In this document: positions 1 to 8,969 of the stretch, one piece after another
Numbering within the stretch: position 1 is the first letter of the stretch
Layout: every line of letters begins with the position of its first letter
NCBI GenBank assembly: GCA_013178155.1
Contig: JABLXH010000036.1
Coordinates: forward strand, 1 to 45,396
DNA length: 45,396 bases
DNA from: Armatimonadota bacterium
GTDB taxonomy: Bacteria; Armatimonadota; Zipacnadia; Zipacnadales; UBA11051
Direction: 5' to 3'
Notes under the pieces: model-generated
What the model saw: the letters and a program-made list of their open reading frames with translations, nothing else
Told to the model about the DNA's origin: nothing
Databases searched by the model: none
Translations under genes and position numbers: made by a program

Positions 1-378
1 GATGTCCCTGAGTTCAGCCCCGGTGACACGGTGCGCGTGAACGTCAAGGTGACCGAACGGGTGAGCAATGACGTTCGCACGCGCATCCAGGCCTTTGAGG
101 GCGTCGTTATCGCGCGGCGCGGAGCTGGCATCAACGAGGAGTTCACCGTCCGGCGCGTGGCTCACGGCATCGGGGTAGAGCGGACTTTCCCCCTGCACAC
201 GCCCAACATTGACAGTATCCAGGTACTGCGCCGCGGGGATGTGCGGCGCGCCAAGCTCTACTATCTGCGTGACCGGGTGGGCAAGTCGGCTCGGGTGCGC
301 GAGAGGGCCCGCAGGCCGAAGGAAGCCCCGGGAGCCGAGGCTGCTTCCCCAACCGCCCCAGACACAGACAGCCAGTGA
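1..378 (+). CDS. rplS: 50S ribosomal protein L19 (5' end outside window)
   Basis: The open frame runs from base 1 without a start. The first visible residues, [16 protein letters not shown], match the part of L19 that normally follows about 15 N-terminal residues, so the gene begins upstream of the window; the GTG at 31 is internal. The L19 hallmarks are present: [32 protein letters not shown], and [12 protein letters not shown] near the end. L19 sits at the 30S/50S interface of the ribosome. The tail after the [10 protein letters not shown] segment is a loose Ala/Pro/Glu-rich extension. lepB follows 86 bases downstream, the same rplS-lepB order seen in many Firmicutes and related phyla. Confidence 0.96.
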   Translation, partial: DVPEFSPGDTVRVNVKVTERVSNDVRTRIQAFEGVVIARRGAGINEEFTVRRVAHGIGVERTFPLHTPNIDSIQVLRRGDVRRAKLYYLRDRVGKSARVRERARRPKEAPGAEAASPTAPDTDSQ

Positions 379-464
379 ACCTGGGACGCGGCCCGACCGT
401 CCGGAACTTGGGTCTGGCTTACGGATCGGGTCGCGCCCCTCGAGGTACTCAGTGAGGCACAAGG

Positions 465-1166
465 ATGTACCCTGGGGATAGCCCTTCGTGGATCATCAAA
501 GCACTCGGGGCCTTCGACAGCGCCTGGTGGGTCATCGGCATGCTGGGCGTGGCGGTGAGCCTGCGAGTCTGGGGAGCCCAGGCCAGCTATCTGCGCCGCT
601 ACCGAGCCGGTCTGCTGGAGTTCGTGGACTCGGCTCTCATCGCGCTTCTGCTGGTCTTTTGCATCCTGCGCCCGTTTGTCATCCAGGCCTTCTACATCCC
701 TTCCGGCTCCATGGAGAACACCTTGCTGGTCAATGACCGCATCCTGGTCAACAAGTTCATCTACTTCTTCCAGGAGCCGCGCCACGGTGACATCGTTGTC
801 TTTCGCGCGCCGCGCCAGGCTTCCCCGGACAAGAAGGACTTCATCAAGCGGGTCGTAGGCCTGCCGGGCGACCGTATTTCGGTGCATGACGGCAAGCTAT
901 GGCGCAACGGGCAGCCCATTGATGAGCCGTACATCAGGGAGGCTCCGGACTACGTCTGGCCAGAGACGGGAGGCGAGGTGACGGTGCCGGCGGGCGCTCT
1001 GCTGGTGATGGGTGACAACCGGAACTTCTCCAACGATAGCCACAAGTGGGAGATGCCCGGGCCGGACGGGACCATGCAGCCGGCTCCGTTCCTGCCACGA
1101 GAGAACGTGCTGGGCCGCGCCATGGTGATCTTCTGGCCGCTCACTCGGTTGCGGATCCTGCACTGA
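465..1166 (+). CDS. lepB: Signal peptidase I
   Basis: 233-residue type I signal peptidase, which cleaves Sec/Tat signal peptides at the outer face of the cytoplasmic membrane. The catalytic Ser is S82 in the box IPSGSMENTL and the general base is K128 in FIKRVVGLPGD; the GDNRNFSNDSHKW box (about 173-185) completes the S26 family signature. Two hydrophobic stretches (about 18-34 and 55-72) precede the catalytic domain, so it is probably a two-span enzyme with an outside active site. The start is the ATG at 465. No strong Shine-Dalgarno is evident, but the frame fits the family from the first helix on. It lies just after rplS and is probably co-transcribed with it. Several exported proteins in this window are plausible substrates. 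Confidence 0.95.
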   Translation: MYPGDSPSWIIKALGAFDSAWWVIGMLGVAVSLRVWGAQASYLRRYRAGLLEFVDSALIALLLVFCILRPFVIQAFYIPSGSMENTLLVNDRILVNKFIYFFQEPRHGDIVVFRAPRQASPDKKDFIKRVVGLPGDRISVHDGKLWRNGQPIDEPYIREAPDYVWPETGGEVTVPAGALLVMGDNRNFSNDSHKWEMPGPDGTMQPAPFLPRENVLGRAMVIFWPLTRLRILH

Positions 1167-1248
1167 GGGAACCTCGCCGTTGCCTCTGGGGTTACTACTA
1201 CTGACAGACGGTACGAAGGGCCTCTACCACCATAGCCCGAGGATGTTG

Positions 1249-1254
1249 TATACT
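1249..1254 (+). promoter_or_regulatory. Possible -10 element upstream of yacL-like gene
   Basis: The 240-base gap between lepB and the yacL-like gene contains TATACT at 1249-1254 with a TG just before it (TTGTATACT), like an extended -10. There is no convincing -35 at 17 bases. It would place transcription of yacL/ispDF/acn about 145 bases before the yacL start. Weak evidence based on sequence match only. Confidence 0.3.
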
Positions 1255-1406
1255 AACGTAGTAGCTGGCCGCCCTGCCGGACGGGGGACGGGGAGTGCGT
1301 TTGCCGCTTGCAGACGCATCCAGGCTTGGGTACTGGGTGCCAGAGCAGACCCGGCTGGCATCGGTGCCCGGCGGCCGGACAATGCACATCGGAAAGGGGG
1401 CACCCT

Positions 1407-2525
1407 ATGATCCTGCTGCGCGGCCTCTGGTCGCTGTTCGTCGCGGCCGTGACTCTGGTTGGGGTCATCGTGGGCAAGCTGACCTTCAACGCACTGGAGC
1501 CGCGGCTTATCGGACTGAACCTGTCCCAGTTCCAGGAGATGTCGTTTCAGATCGGTTTGCTGGCTGTTGGGGGGCTCATCGGATTCCTGTTCTCGCTGTA
1601 TGCCTTCCGCGCACTTGTCTCCTTCATCAACCGACTCGAGAGTGTCTCGCTGCTGGACAAGGTGGCAGCGTCTATCGGCGTGCTGCTGGGGCTGGTGGTG
1701 GCGCTGTTGGCCACTGCCCCTATCGCCGAGGTGAACTTCGGGCTTCCCATCCGCATCTTTGCGAGTGTGGTCTGTGTCATCCTGGGCGTGGGTTTCGCGG
1801 TCAGCGCCAAGGAACAGATCGTCTACGTTTTCCCAAGCCTGTCCATGCGCACGCCGATCGCCGAAGAGCAGGTCCCGGCCCGCGCCAAGATGCTCGACAC
1901 CAACATCATCATTGACGGTCGCATCGCCGACATCTGCAGCACAGGGTTTCTGGAGGGCGTCATCCTGGTGCCGGGTTTCGTGCTGCGGGAACTGCACCAG
2001 ATCGCGGACTCACCCGATGGGCTCAAGCGAGCGCGTGGTCGCCGAGGTCTTGAGGTCCTCAACCGCCTGAAGAAGATCCCCACCGTGGATGTGCGGGTGT
2101 TTGACAACTACCCGCCTTCGGATCAGCCGACCGAGGACGTGGATGTGCGGCTGGTGAAGCTGGCATTGGAGCTTGGGGCCTCAGTCGTCACCAATGACTA
2201 CTCGGTCAACGAGATCGCGCAACTGCACGGCGTGCGCGTGCTGAATGTGAACGAGCTCGCCGGCGCCATGCGCCCCGTCTACCTGCCGGGCGAGGAGATC
2301 GTGGTGACCATTGTCAAGGAGGGTAAGGAGCCTGGCCAAGGTGTGGCCTACCTTGACGACGGCACCATGGTGGTCGTGGAGAAGGCGGCTCGCCACGTGG
2401 GCCAGATGGTTCCCGCTGTCGTCACCAGTGCCCTGCAGACCTCCGCTGGCAAGATGATCTTTAGCGACCTGGTCACGGACGAGACGGAGCAGCAGAACGC
2501 CCGCGAGAGCAAGGGGCGCCGGTGA
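1407..2525 (+). CDS. yacL: YacL-like membrane PIN/TRAM-domain protein
   Basis: 372 residues from the ATG at 1407, which has GGAAAGGGGG about 6 bases upstream; the longer open frame from 1308 has no such site. The N-terminal ~130 residues hold four hydrophobic segments (about 4-22, 46-68, 84-103, 114-130). Then comes a PIN nuclease-fold domain with acidic residues D154, E185, D234/D236 and D254, and a TRAM-like C-terminal part (about 281-345, with VYLPGEEIVVTIVKEGKEPGQGVAYLDDGTMVVVEK split over it). YacL proteins are membrane-anchored PIN/TRAM proteins, presumed RNases or RNA-binding proteins; their substrate is not established. In Bacillus yacL also lies directly before ispD and ispF, and here it overlaps ispDF by GTGA, supporting the identification. 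Confidence 0.88.
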   Translation: MILLRGLWSLFVAAVTLVGVIVGKLTFNALEPRLIGLNLSQFQEMSFQIGLLAVGGLIGFLFSLYAFRALVSFINRLESVSLLDKVAASIGVLLGLVVALLATAPIAEVNFGLPIRIFASVVCVILGVGFAVSAKEQIVYVFPSLSMRTPIAEEQVPARAKMLDTNIIIDGRIADICSTGFLEGVILVPGFVLRELHQIADSPDGLKRARGRRGLEVLNRLKKIPTVDVRVFDNYPPSDQPTEDVDVRLVKLALELGASVVTNDYSVNEIAQLHGVRVLNVNELAGAMRPVYLPGEEIVVTIVKEGKEPGQGVAYLDDGTMVVVEKAARHVGQMVPAVVTSALQTSAGKMIFSDLVTDETEQQNARESKGRR

Positions 2526-3724
2526 AGGGAGACGCGGCCGCGCTCGTTGTGGCTGCGGGGGCCGGCCGCCGCTTTGGTGGCGACATACCGAAGGTCTTCG
2601 TGCCCTTGGCCGGGGCACCCATCCTGGCCTGGTCGCTCCGGGTCTACGGGGCACACCCCGGCATTTCCCAGGTCTGTGTGGTAGTCAGCCAGCCTTATGT
2701 GCAGCGGGCCGAGTGCCTTTGTGCCCGCGAACTACAGATCCCCTGGCAGGTCATTGAGGGGGGGCCGCAACGCCGGGACTCCGTCCGCCGAGGTCTGTTG
2801 GCTCTGAGCGGAGAGGCACCTGAGCTGGTCTCCATCCACGATGGTGCCCGTCCCCTGCTCTCTCCGGAGACCATCACGGATGGCCTTCGTGTCGCTCGTC
2901 TCTGCGGGGCAGCCGTCGCCGCCTACCCGTCCCGTGACACCGTGAAGCGCGTCTGCCGAGCTCCCGTGGTGAGCGAGACCCTCGACCGGTCCTGCATCTA
3001 CCTCGCCCAGACGCCGCAGACCTTCCGGTTTGAGCTCATCCTTGCAGCCCATCGGCGGGCCGAAGAGGAGGGCTGGGAGGTGACGGATGACGCCATGCTC
3101 CTGGAGCGCCTGGGGCACGAGGTGCGCGTCAGCGAGGGCCATCCGGGCAACCTGAAGATCACCGTACCCGACGACTTGGCGTGGGCCGAATGGCGGCTGA
3201 CACCCAAACACCCGTGCACCCCGCGGGTTGGTTTCGGTTTCGATGTGCATCGCCTGGTGGAAGGACGCGCCCTGCGGATCGGGGGCATCACGGTACCCCA
3301 CGACCGAGGACTGCTCGGACACTCTGACGCTGACGTGGCGCTCCACGCCGTCTGCGACGCGCTGTTGGGGGCGGCAGCACTGGGTGACATTGGGCAACAC
3401 TTTCCTGACACCGATCCCTCTTACCTGAACGCTGACAGCCGGGAGCTGACGCGGCAAGTGGCCGCCCTGGTAAGAGCCAGCGGCTGGACGGTAGGCAACG
3501 TAGACGTGACGGTGATCGCAGAGCAGCCCCGCCTCGCTTCCTACATTCCGGCGATGCGAGACGCTACGGCGCTGGTGCTGGGCTGCACGCCCGCGGCGGT
3601 CAGTTACAAGGCGACAACAACCGAAGGTCTGGGTGCTGTGGGTGCCCATGAGGCCATTGCGGCCCAGGCTGTGGCCTGTCTCTGGCCGCAGCAGCCCGGG
3701 ACCCAGACTGACCAGGAGGCATGA
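2522..3724 (+). CDS. ispDF: Bifunctional IspD/IspF isoprenoid enzyme
   Basis: 400-residue fusion of two MEP-pathway enzymes. Residues 1-~225 are IspD, the CTP:2-C-methyl-D-erythritol-4-phosphate cytidylyltransferase, with the nucleotide-binding start LVVAAGAGRRFGG, K24, and the region SIHDGARPLL. Residues ~236-390 are IspF, the 2,4-cyclodiphosphate synthase, with metal ligands D241 and H243 in FDVHRL, the GLLGHSDADV box, IGQHFPDTDP and the final KATTTEGLGAVGAHEAI segment. The two enzymes catalyse non-consecutive steps; the IspE kinase step between them is not encoded here. The GTG start at 2522 overlaps the yacL stop by four bases (GTGA), and the stop overlaps the aconitase ATG (ATGA), so all three genes are probably translationally coupled. 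Confidence 0.95.
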   Translation: MKGDAAALVVAAGAGRRFGGDIPKVFVPLAGAPILAWSLRVYGAHPGISQVCVVVSQPYVQRAECLCARELQIPWQVIEGGPQRRDSVRRGLLALSGEAPELVSIHDGARPLLSPETITDGLRVARLCGAAVAAYPSRDTVKRVCRAPVVSETLDRSCIYLAQTPQTFRFELILAAHRRAEEEGWEVTDDAMLLERLGHEVRVSEGHPGNLKITVPDDLAWAEWRLTPKHPCTPRVGFGFDVHRLVEGRALRIGGITVPHDRGLLGHSDADVALHAVCDALLGAAALGDIGQHFPDTDPSYLNADSRELTRQVAALVRASGWTVGNVDVTVIAEQPRLASYIPAMRDATALVLGCTPAAVSYKATTTEGLGAVGAHEAIAAQAVACLWPQQPGTQTDQEA

Positions 3725-5649
3725 AGTTGCGCGGCACACTGAGTGAGAAGATCCTGGCGGCCCATCTCGTGGAGGGGGAGCTGGTTCCCGGCCAGGAGAT
3801 CGGCTTGCGCATTGACCAGACACTGACGCAGGATTCCACCGGTACCATGGCCTATCTGCAACTGGAGGCCATTGGCGTCCCGCGGGTCAGGACCGAGCTC
3901 TCCGTGGCCTACGTGGATCACAACACCTTGCAGGCCGGGCCAGAGAGCGCGGATGACCATCGGTATCTCCAGACCGTGGCGGCCAAGTACGGTGTCTTCT
4001 TCTCCCGCCCGGGCAACGGCATCTGCCACCAGGTTCACCTCGAGCGTTTCGGCGTCCCCGGCAAGACACTGCTGGGGTCCGACAGCCATACACCAACAGC
4101 GGGCGGCATTGGCATGCTGGGGATTGGCGCCGGTGGCCTCGATGTGGCGTGCGCCATGGCGGGCGCGCCCTACCACATTGCCTGCCCCAGTGTGATCGGT
4201 GTTCGTCTCGTCGGGCAACTCGGCGACTGGGTGTCTGCCAAAGACATCATCCTGGAGGTTCTCCGACGGCTGACGGTCCGAGGGGGGGTGGGGCGACTGG
4301 TGGAGTATTTCGGGCCGGGGGTAGCCGGTCTGAGCGTGCCCGAACGGGCGACCATTACCAACATGGGCGCGGAACTGGGAGCCACCTCATCCATCTTCCC
4401 CAGTGACGAGCGAACGCGTGAGTTCCTCGCAGCCGAGGGCCGAGACAGCTCCTGGGTGCCCCTGGCTGCAGAGGCCGACGCTGCCTACGAGGATGTGCTG
4501 GAGATTGACTTGAGCAGCCTGGAGCCGCTGGTGGCGACGCCGCACAGCCCCGACGCCGTGGTTCCTGTCGGCGAACTGGTGGGGCGGCGAGTCGACCAAG
4601 TGTGTATCGGTAGTTGCACCAACTCATCCTATCGGGACATGATGCTGGTAGCGGAGGTACTCCGCGGCCGCCGGGTCAGCCCTTCCACAAGTCTCACCAT
4701 CTCTCCCGGGTCGCGCCAGGTGCTCAGCATGCTGGCGCGCAATGGGGCCTTGGCGGACATGATTGCGGCAGGCGCAAGAGTGCTGGAAGCGGCGTGCGGC
4801 CCATGCATCGGCATGGGGCAGGCACCCGTTACTGACGGCGTATCCCTGCGGTCGTTCAACCGCAACTTCGAAGGACGCAGCGGCACGCCGGGGGCGCAGG
4901 TCTATCTGGCCTCGCCGGAGGTCTGTGCCACGGCGGCGGTGGCCGGCGTCTTCGCCGATCCGCGAGAGTTGGGGCCGGCGCCAGCGATAGCCCTGCCAGC
5001 GCGTTTCGAGATAGATGATAGCATGATCCTGCCGCCGGCGCCCGAAGGCGCGGACGTGGAGATCGTCCGCGGACCGAACATCAAGCCTATCCCCACGCGC
5101 GGCCCACTGTCTGACGTGGTTGAGTTCGAGGTCCTCCTGAAGGTCGGCGACAACATCACAACCGACCACATCTCGCCGGCTGGAGCCAAGTACCTCCCCC
5201 TGCGGTCCAACGTTCCTGCCCTGGCGGAGCATGTGTTCGAGAGCATTGACCCGGGCTTTGCCGCCCGTGCTCTGGAGAAAGGCGGCGGCGCGGTGGTCGG
5301 CGGGGCGAACTACGGTCAGGGCTCCAGCCGCGAACACGCCGCCATGTGTCCCCTGCACCTGGGCGTTCAGGCCGTGTTGGCCAAGTCGTTCGCGCGCATA
5401 CACAAGGCCAACCTGGTCAACTTCGGCATCCTGCCGCTGGAGATTGACGAGGCGGACTACGAGAGCCTGTCTGTTGGTGACGTCCTGCGCATCGAGGGAG
5501 CCCAAGCGGCCGTGGAAAGTGGCACCGCCACGGTGCATAACCTGACGCAGCAGAAGAGCTTCACAGCCGCTCTCAGGCTCTCGCCCCGCGAGGCAAAGGT
5601 GCTGCAGGCTGGCGGCACGCTGAACTATGTACGGCAGTCGCAGCTCTGA
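3721..5649 (+). CDS. Aconitate hydratase (short ~640-residue type)
   Basis: 642 residues. Aconitase interconverts citrate and isocitrate with a [4Fe-4S] cluster. The cluster ligands are C299 (in CIGSCTNSSY), C359 and C362 (in ACGPCIGMGQ). Substrate-binding features include the GSDSHTPTAGG box (119-129), the TTDHISPAG segment that begins the swivel domain (~491-498), and the GQGSSREHAA loop. The length fits the single-chain putative aconitases of about 640-660 residues found in Aquifex, Clostridia and Deltaproteobacteria, shorter than AcnA or AcnB. A homoaconitase or methylcitrate role cannot be excluded from sequence alone. It overlaps ispDF by ATGA and converges with the NamZ-like gene, whose stop lies 18 bases downstream with no clear terminator between them. 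Confidence 0.92.
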   Translation: MKLRGTLSEKILAAHLVEGELVPGQEIGLRIDQTLTQDSTGTMAYLQLEAIGVPRVRTELSVAYVDHNTLQAGPESADDHRYLQTVAAKYGVFFSRPGNGICHQVHLERFGVPGKTLLGSDSHTPTAGGIGMLGIGAGGLDVACAMAGAPYHIACPSVIGVRLVGQLGDWVSAKDIILEVLRRLTVRGGVGRLVEYFGPGVAGLSVPERATITNMGAELGATSSIFPSDERTREFLAAEGRDSSWVPLAAEADAAYEDVLEIDLSSLEPLVATPHSPDAVVPVGELVGRRVDQVCIGSCTNSSYRDMMLVAEVLRGRRVSPSTSLTISPGSRQVLSMLARNGALADMIAAGARVLEAACGPCIGMGQAPVTDGVSLRSFNRNFEGRSGTPGAQVYLASPEVCATAAVAGVFADPRELGPAPAIALPARFEIDDSMILPPAPEGADVEIVRGPNIKPIPTRGPLSDVVEFEVLLKVGDNITTDHISPAGAKYLPLRSNVPALAEHVFESIDPGFAARALEKGGGAVVGGANYGQGSSREHAAMCPLHLGVQAVLAKSFARIHKANLVNFGILPLEIDEADYESLSVGDVLRIEGAQAAVESGTATVHNLTQQKSFTAALRLSPREAKVLQAGGTLNYVRQSQL

Positions 5650-5667
5650 CGAGAGGCTCCCTGAACT

Positions 5668-6804
5668 TCAGTAGAGCAGATAGGGGGCCCGCTCGGCCAG
5701 GAAACGGCTGACCTCGGGCTCCCACTGGGCCACGATCGCCTGCCAGCTGTCGCCGGCCCCGATACGGTCCACCGCCGACTGGCTGCCCAGCAGGTGCAGG
5801 AGGCGACGGTGATCGAAGTGCTCCGGCCACAGGCGGCGCAGTACCAGCGCGATCTGGACTGCCGCGGTTACGGGCCGGAAGCGCTCCCAGTCGTGCAGGC
5901 AGATCGAGACGCCCCGACACTCCTGTCCCGCAAACTCTCGCCCGCGAGGCGTGAAGGCGGCGGGCACAAAGGCCAGACCCGCGATCCCGGCTGCGTTCAG
6001 CTCCCGCGCCAGTACCACATCATCCATCCACGGGGCGCCCAGCAGCTCGAAGGGGTTATCCGTTCCACGCCCGACCGACAGGTCGCAAAACTCCAGGGTA
6101 CCGATCGCCGGATAAAGCACGGTCTGGGTAAGAGTCCGCAGGTTCGGCGAAGGGGCCACCCAGGGCTGGCCGGTCTCGTAGAACCACATCGAGCGCTGCC
6201 AGCCAGCACAAGGCACTACGTGAAGCTCTGCTCCAATACCATATCTGTCATTGGCCCAGCGGGCGATCTCTGCTGAGGTCAGGCCATGGCGAAGCGGGAA
6301 GGGATGCCAGGCCGAGAGCTTGCTGAAGGGCTGGTCAAGAACCGGGCCCTCGACAAGGTCACCACGCAGCGGGTTGGGGCGGTCGAGTACCCAAACGGGT
6401 ATTCCGGCCCGGGCCGCGGCCTCCAGACAGTGGGTCATGGTAGTCGGGTATGTATAGAAGCGCACACCGACGTCAGCGATGTCATAGACCAGCGCGTTGA
6501 GGCCAGCCAGCATCTGGGGTGTGGGGCGCTGCTGCTGACCGTAGAGGCTGTAGATGGGCAGGCCCGTGCTGCCGTAAAGGCCCGATTCCACTGGCTCGTC
6601 CAGTTGTCCCTGAAGCCCGTGTTCGGGCGAGAAAAGGGCGGTGAGGCTGCAACCGGAGGCCATCATCAGGTCAATGAGGTGTCGCCTCCTCACGTCCACT
6701 GCTGAATGGTTGCAGATTACCCCGAGCTGTCGGCCTCGCAGCGCGTCAAACCCCTCTGCCGCCAGTACGTCAAGCCCGCTCAGCACAGCCGGTCCATCGC
6801 TCAT
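5668..6804 (-). CDS. DUF1343 / NamZ-like exo-beta-N-acetylmuramidase homologue
   Basis: 378 residues from the ATG at 6804; a longer frame from 6822 is possible but would overlap the preceding gene more. The protein follows the DUF1343 family from end to end: GLDVLAAEGFDALRGRQLG, ICNHSAVD, ALFSPEHGLQGQ, IYSLYG, VYDIADVGVRFYTYPTTM, VLDRPNPL and a late YLLY end. Characterised members (NamZ of Bacillus) release terminal N-acetylmuramic acid from peptidoglycan fragments. No signal peptide is visible, whereas many family members are secreted, so a cytoplasmic role in recycling muropeptides or another sugar is possible. It is coupled to the radical-SAM gene by an ATGA overlap (6801-6804) and is the last gene of the minus-strand run. 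Confidence 0.85.
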   Translation of the reverse strand: MSDGPAVLSGLDVLAAEGFDALRGRQLGVICNHSAVDVRRRHLIDLMMASGCSLTALFSPEHGLQGQLDEPVESGLYGSTGLPIYSLYGQQQRPTPQMLAGLNALVYDIADVGVRFYTYPTTMTHCLEAAARAGIPVWVLDRPNPLRGDLVEGPVLDQPFSKLSAWHPFPLRHGLTSAEIARWANDRYGIGAELHVVPCAGWQRSMWFYETGQPWVAPSPNLRTLTQTVLYPAIGTLEFCDLSVGRGTDNPFELLGAPWMDDVVLARELNAAGIAGLAFVPAAFTPRGREFAGQECRGVSICLHDWERFRPVTAAVQIALVLRRLWPEHFDHRRLLHLLGSQSAVDRIGAGDSWQAIVAQWEPEVSRFLAERAPYLLY

Positions 6805-7832
6805 CGGCGCCGTCGCCTCCACAGGTAATCCAACGGATACTTACGACCCATGCGACAGTTGCGGCACAAGGGGAGTTCCTTCAGCTCGCCCCGCGCATGC
6901 CGGTGGCGAAGCGCCGTGAGAGGCTCACCATGCCAGATCTCCTGCAAAGGCGTCTGCCCCGCGTTACCCAGACCATGACTGGCATTGACATCGTAGCAGC
7001 ATAGACCCACTTCGCCACCGGCCCCGACGGCCATAGTATCCCAGAGATACCCGCAGTTGAGGTAGAGGAACTGCCGGCGGCGGTTGGGGGCCTCGAGTTC
7101 GGGCTCACAGACCTGCCCTGCCCAGTCGGTATAGGGCTTCAGCTCCACCCGCGCATGCGGGATGCCTGCCAGGTGCTTTTCCCAGCGTCGGAGGCAGGCC
7201 CCCAGCTCCGGCCGCGTGGTCCGGGTGACGATGACCTGGATGGCAATGGTCGGGAACTCCCGTGGGTGGCGACGACCGAGGGCCAGCAGGCGCTCGACAT
7301 TGGCCGCCACCTGCTCAAAGACGCCGCCCTCGCGCATGGTCGCGTAGGTCTCCGGGCTGCTGCCGTCCACCGACAGACCGAGCCACGTCAGCGGTGAGTC
7401 CAGCAGGCCTTGCGCCAGTTCACTGTCCAAGAGGGTGGCGTTGGTGCTCAGGCACAACCCCCGCACTGCGCTGCGCAAGTGACCACGCCGACGGAGGTTG
7501 GGCAGCCGCCGCCCCGCTCGCTCCAGGAAGCCCAGCAGATCCGGATGGAGGAGAGGCTCACCGAACCAATGGAGCGCCACGAAATCCACCATGTCACGGC
7601 GGTCATGCTCCGCGATCTGATCCAGCAGGCTGTCGAACAGAGCCCGCGGCATATCCTGGGCCCGCCGGGTCATGCTCCCTCGCGGGCACATTCGGCACCG
7701 AAGGTTACAGCGGCTGGTGCTCTCGATGACGAGGCTCCGCGGGAAGTCCCGGAGTTTACGGTAACGCGCGCTGTGATAGGCCCGCGCCACGAGGGGATTG
7801 GTCAGACGCGCCCAGGCCGCCTGCTCGGTCAC
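6801..7832 (-). CDS. Radical SAM protein with SPASM domain
   Basis: 343 residues. The radical-SAM [4Fe-4S] ligands are C42, C46 and C49 in CNLRCRMC. A C-terminal SPASM/twitch-like region begins at NCGYLWDT and includes GGEVGLCCYD, LQEIWHGEPLTALR and the closing LPLCRNC; these Cys residues would bind auxiliary clusters. The GEPLLHPD and LSTNATLL motifs are typical of the SPASM branch, which includes peptide-modifying maturases and uncharacterised oxidoreductases. No candidate precursor peptide was seen nearby, and the partner by translational coupling is the NamZ-like gene. Its start lies 12 bases after the stop of the Pta-like gene. The substrate is unknown. Confidence 0.9.
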   Translation of the reverse strand: MTEQAAWARLTNPLVARAYHSARYRKLRDFPRSLVIESTSRCNLRCRMCPRGSMTRRAQDMPRALFDSLLDQIAEHDRRDMVDFVALHWFGEPLLHPDLLGFLERAGRRLPNLRRRGHLRSAVRGLCLSTNATLLDSELAQGLLDSPLTWLGLSVDGSSPETYATMREGGVFEQVAANVERLLALGRRHPREFPTIAIQVIVTRTTRPELGACLRRWEKHLAGIPHARVELKPYTDWAGQVCEPELEAPNRRRQFLYLNCGYLWDTMAVGAGGEVGLCCYDVNASHGLGNAGQTPLQEIWHGEPLTALRHRHARGELKELPLCRNCRMGRKYPLDYLWRRRRR

Positions 7833-7844
7833 CGAGATCGCGCC

Positions 7845-8858
7845 TCACACCGGGTTGTTGCAGTACTCCGCGCGCAGAGCGGCCACCGCGATGACGTTGT
7901 AGATGTCATCGGGTGTGGCACCACGGGACAGGTCGAGACCGGTGCGGGCCAGCCCTTGTACCAGCGGACCATACGCCCCCGCGTTGCACAGACGCTGCAC
8001 GATCTTGTAGGCGATGTTGCCCGCGTCCAGATCGGGGAAGATCAGGACATTGGCCTTCCCCCGTATCCGGCTTCCTGGGAGTTTCGTCAGCGCCACCTCG
8101 GGCACCAGTGCGGCGTCCACCTGCATCTCTCCCTCGATCACCACGTCAGGTGCCTTCTCCTGCGCCAGCCGGGTCGCGGTCCTGACCTTGTCCACGTCAG
8201 GGTGCTCAGCGCTACCGGCTGTGGAGAAGGATAGCATGGCAACCAGAGGTTCGGTCTCCATGTAGAGACGGGCGCTCTCGGCGGTGGTGATGGCGATATC
8301 CGCGAGCTGCTCGGCAGTCGGGTTCGGCATCACCCCGGCGTCAGCGAAGAGGAAGACCCCATCTACGCCCATGTGCTTCTGAGGCGTCTCCATGATGAAC
8401 GAACTGGAGACGGTGCTGATACCAGGGGCGCACTTCACAATCTGCAGCAGTGGCCGCAAGACTGCCGCGGTGGAGTTCGCCGCACCCGCAACAGTGGCGT
8501 CAAGGTCGCCCAACTTGAGCAGACATGCGGCGCAGTACAGGGGGTCGAGTACCTGTTCCCACGCCGCGTCTTCGGTCACGCCCTTGTCCTTCCGCAACTG
8601 GTAGAACAGCTCCGCGCAGCGCCGGCGCACGCTGTCCTCAGCGGGGTCAATGCAGGCAATCCCGTCCAGACTGGTCGAACACTCGCTGGCGGCTGCAGCC
8701 ATCTGATCAAGCGGGCCCACGAGTACGGGCCGGGCCAGTCCTTCGTCGAGTGCACGGCGAGCGGCAATGATCGTTCGCGGATCACCGACCTCGGGCAGGC
8801 CGACGGCCTTCTGCAAGGCTGCTGCCCGGGCACGGATGGATCCCATCACGTCTGGCAT
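7845..8858 (-). CDS. pta: Phosphate acetyltransferase-like acyltransferase
   Basis: 337 residues from the ATG at 8858, which sits 9 bases after GGGGAG; an ATG at 8867 directly abuts that site and is less likely. The protein belongs to the Pta/PtaB (phosphate acetyl/butyryltransferase) family: RPVLVGP near the start, the helical region TEDAAWEQVLDPLYCAACLLKLGDLDATV split through the middle, VDGVFLFADAGVMPNPTAEQLADIA, VIEGEMQVDAA, KANVLIFPDLDAGNIAYK and GPLVQGLARTGLDLSRG at the end. The family transfers acyl groups between CoA and phosphate. No acetate kinase is encoded nearby, and it is embedded with amidohydrolases and a dehydrogenase, so the in vivo acyl group could be other than acetyl. Confidence 0.85.
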   Translation of the reverse strand: MPDVMGSIRARAAALQKAVGLPEVGDPRTIIAARRALDEGLARPVLVGPLDQMAAAASECSTSLDGIACIDPAEDSVRRRCAELFYQLRKDKGVTEDAAWEQVLDPLYCAACLLKLGDLDATVAGAANSTAAVLRPLLQIVKCAPGISTVSSSFIMETPQKHMGVDGVFLFADAGVMPNPTAEQLADIAITTAESARLYMETEPLVAMLSFSTAGSAEHPDVDKVRTATRLAQEKAPDVVIEGEMQVDAALVPEVALTKLPGSRIRGKANVLIFPDLDAGNIAYKIVQRLCNAGAYGPLVQGLARTGLDLSRGATPDDIYNVIAVAALRAEYCNNPV

Positions 8859-8969
8859 GGTGTTCATCTCCCCAAATTGGATAGTTAAGCCGAAAGCTGG
8901 GCCCGAGCGCGCTGTCGCCCCGACATGGCCGATCGGAGCCCCATCAGCGGAGATCGTGGCTCCGCGGCG

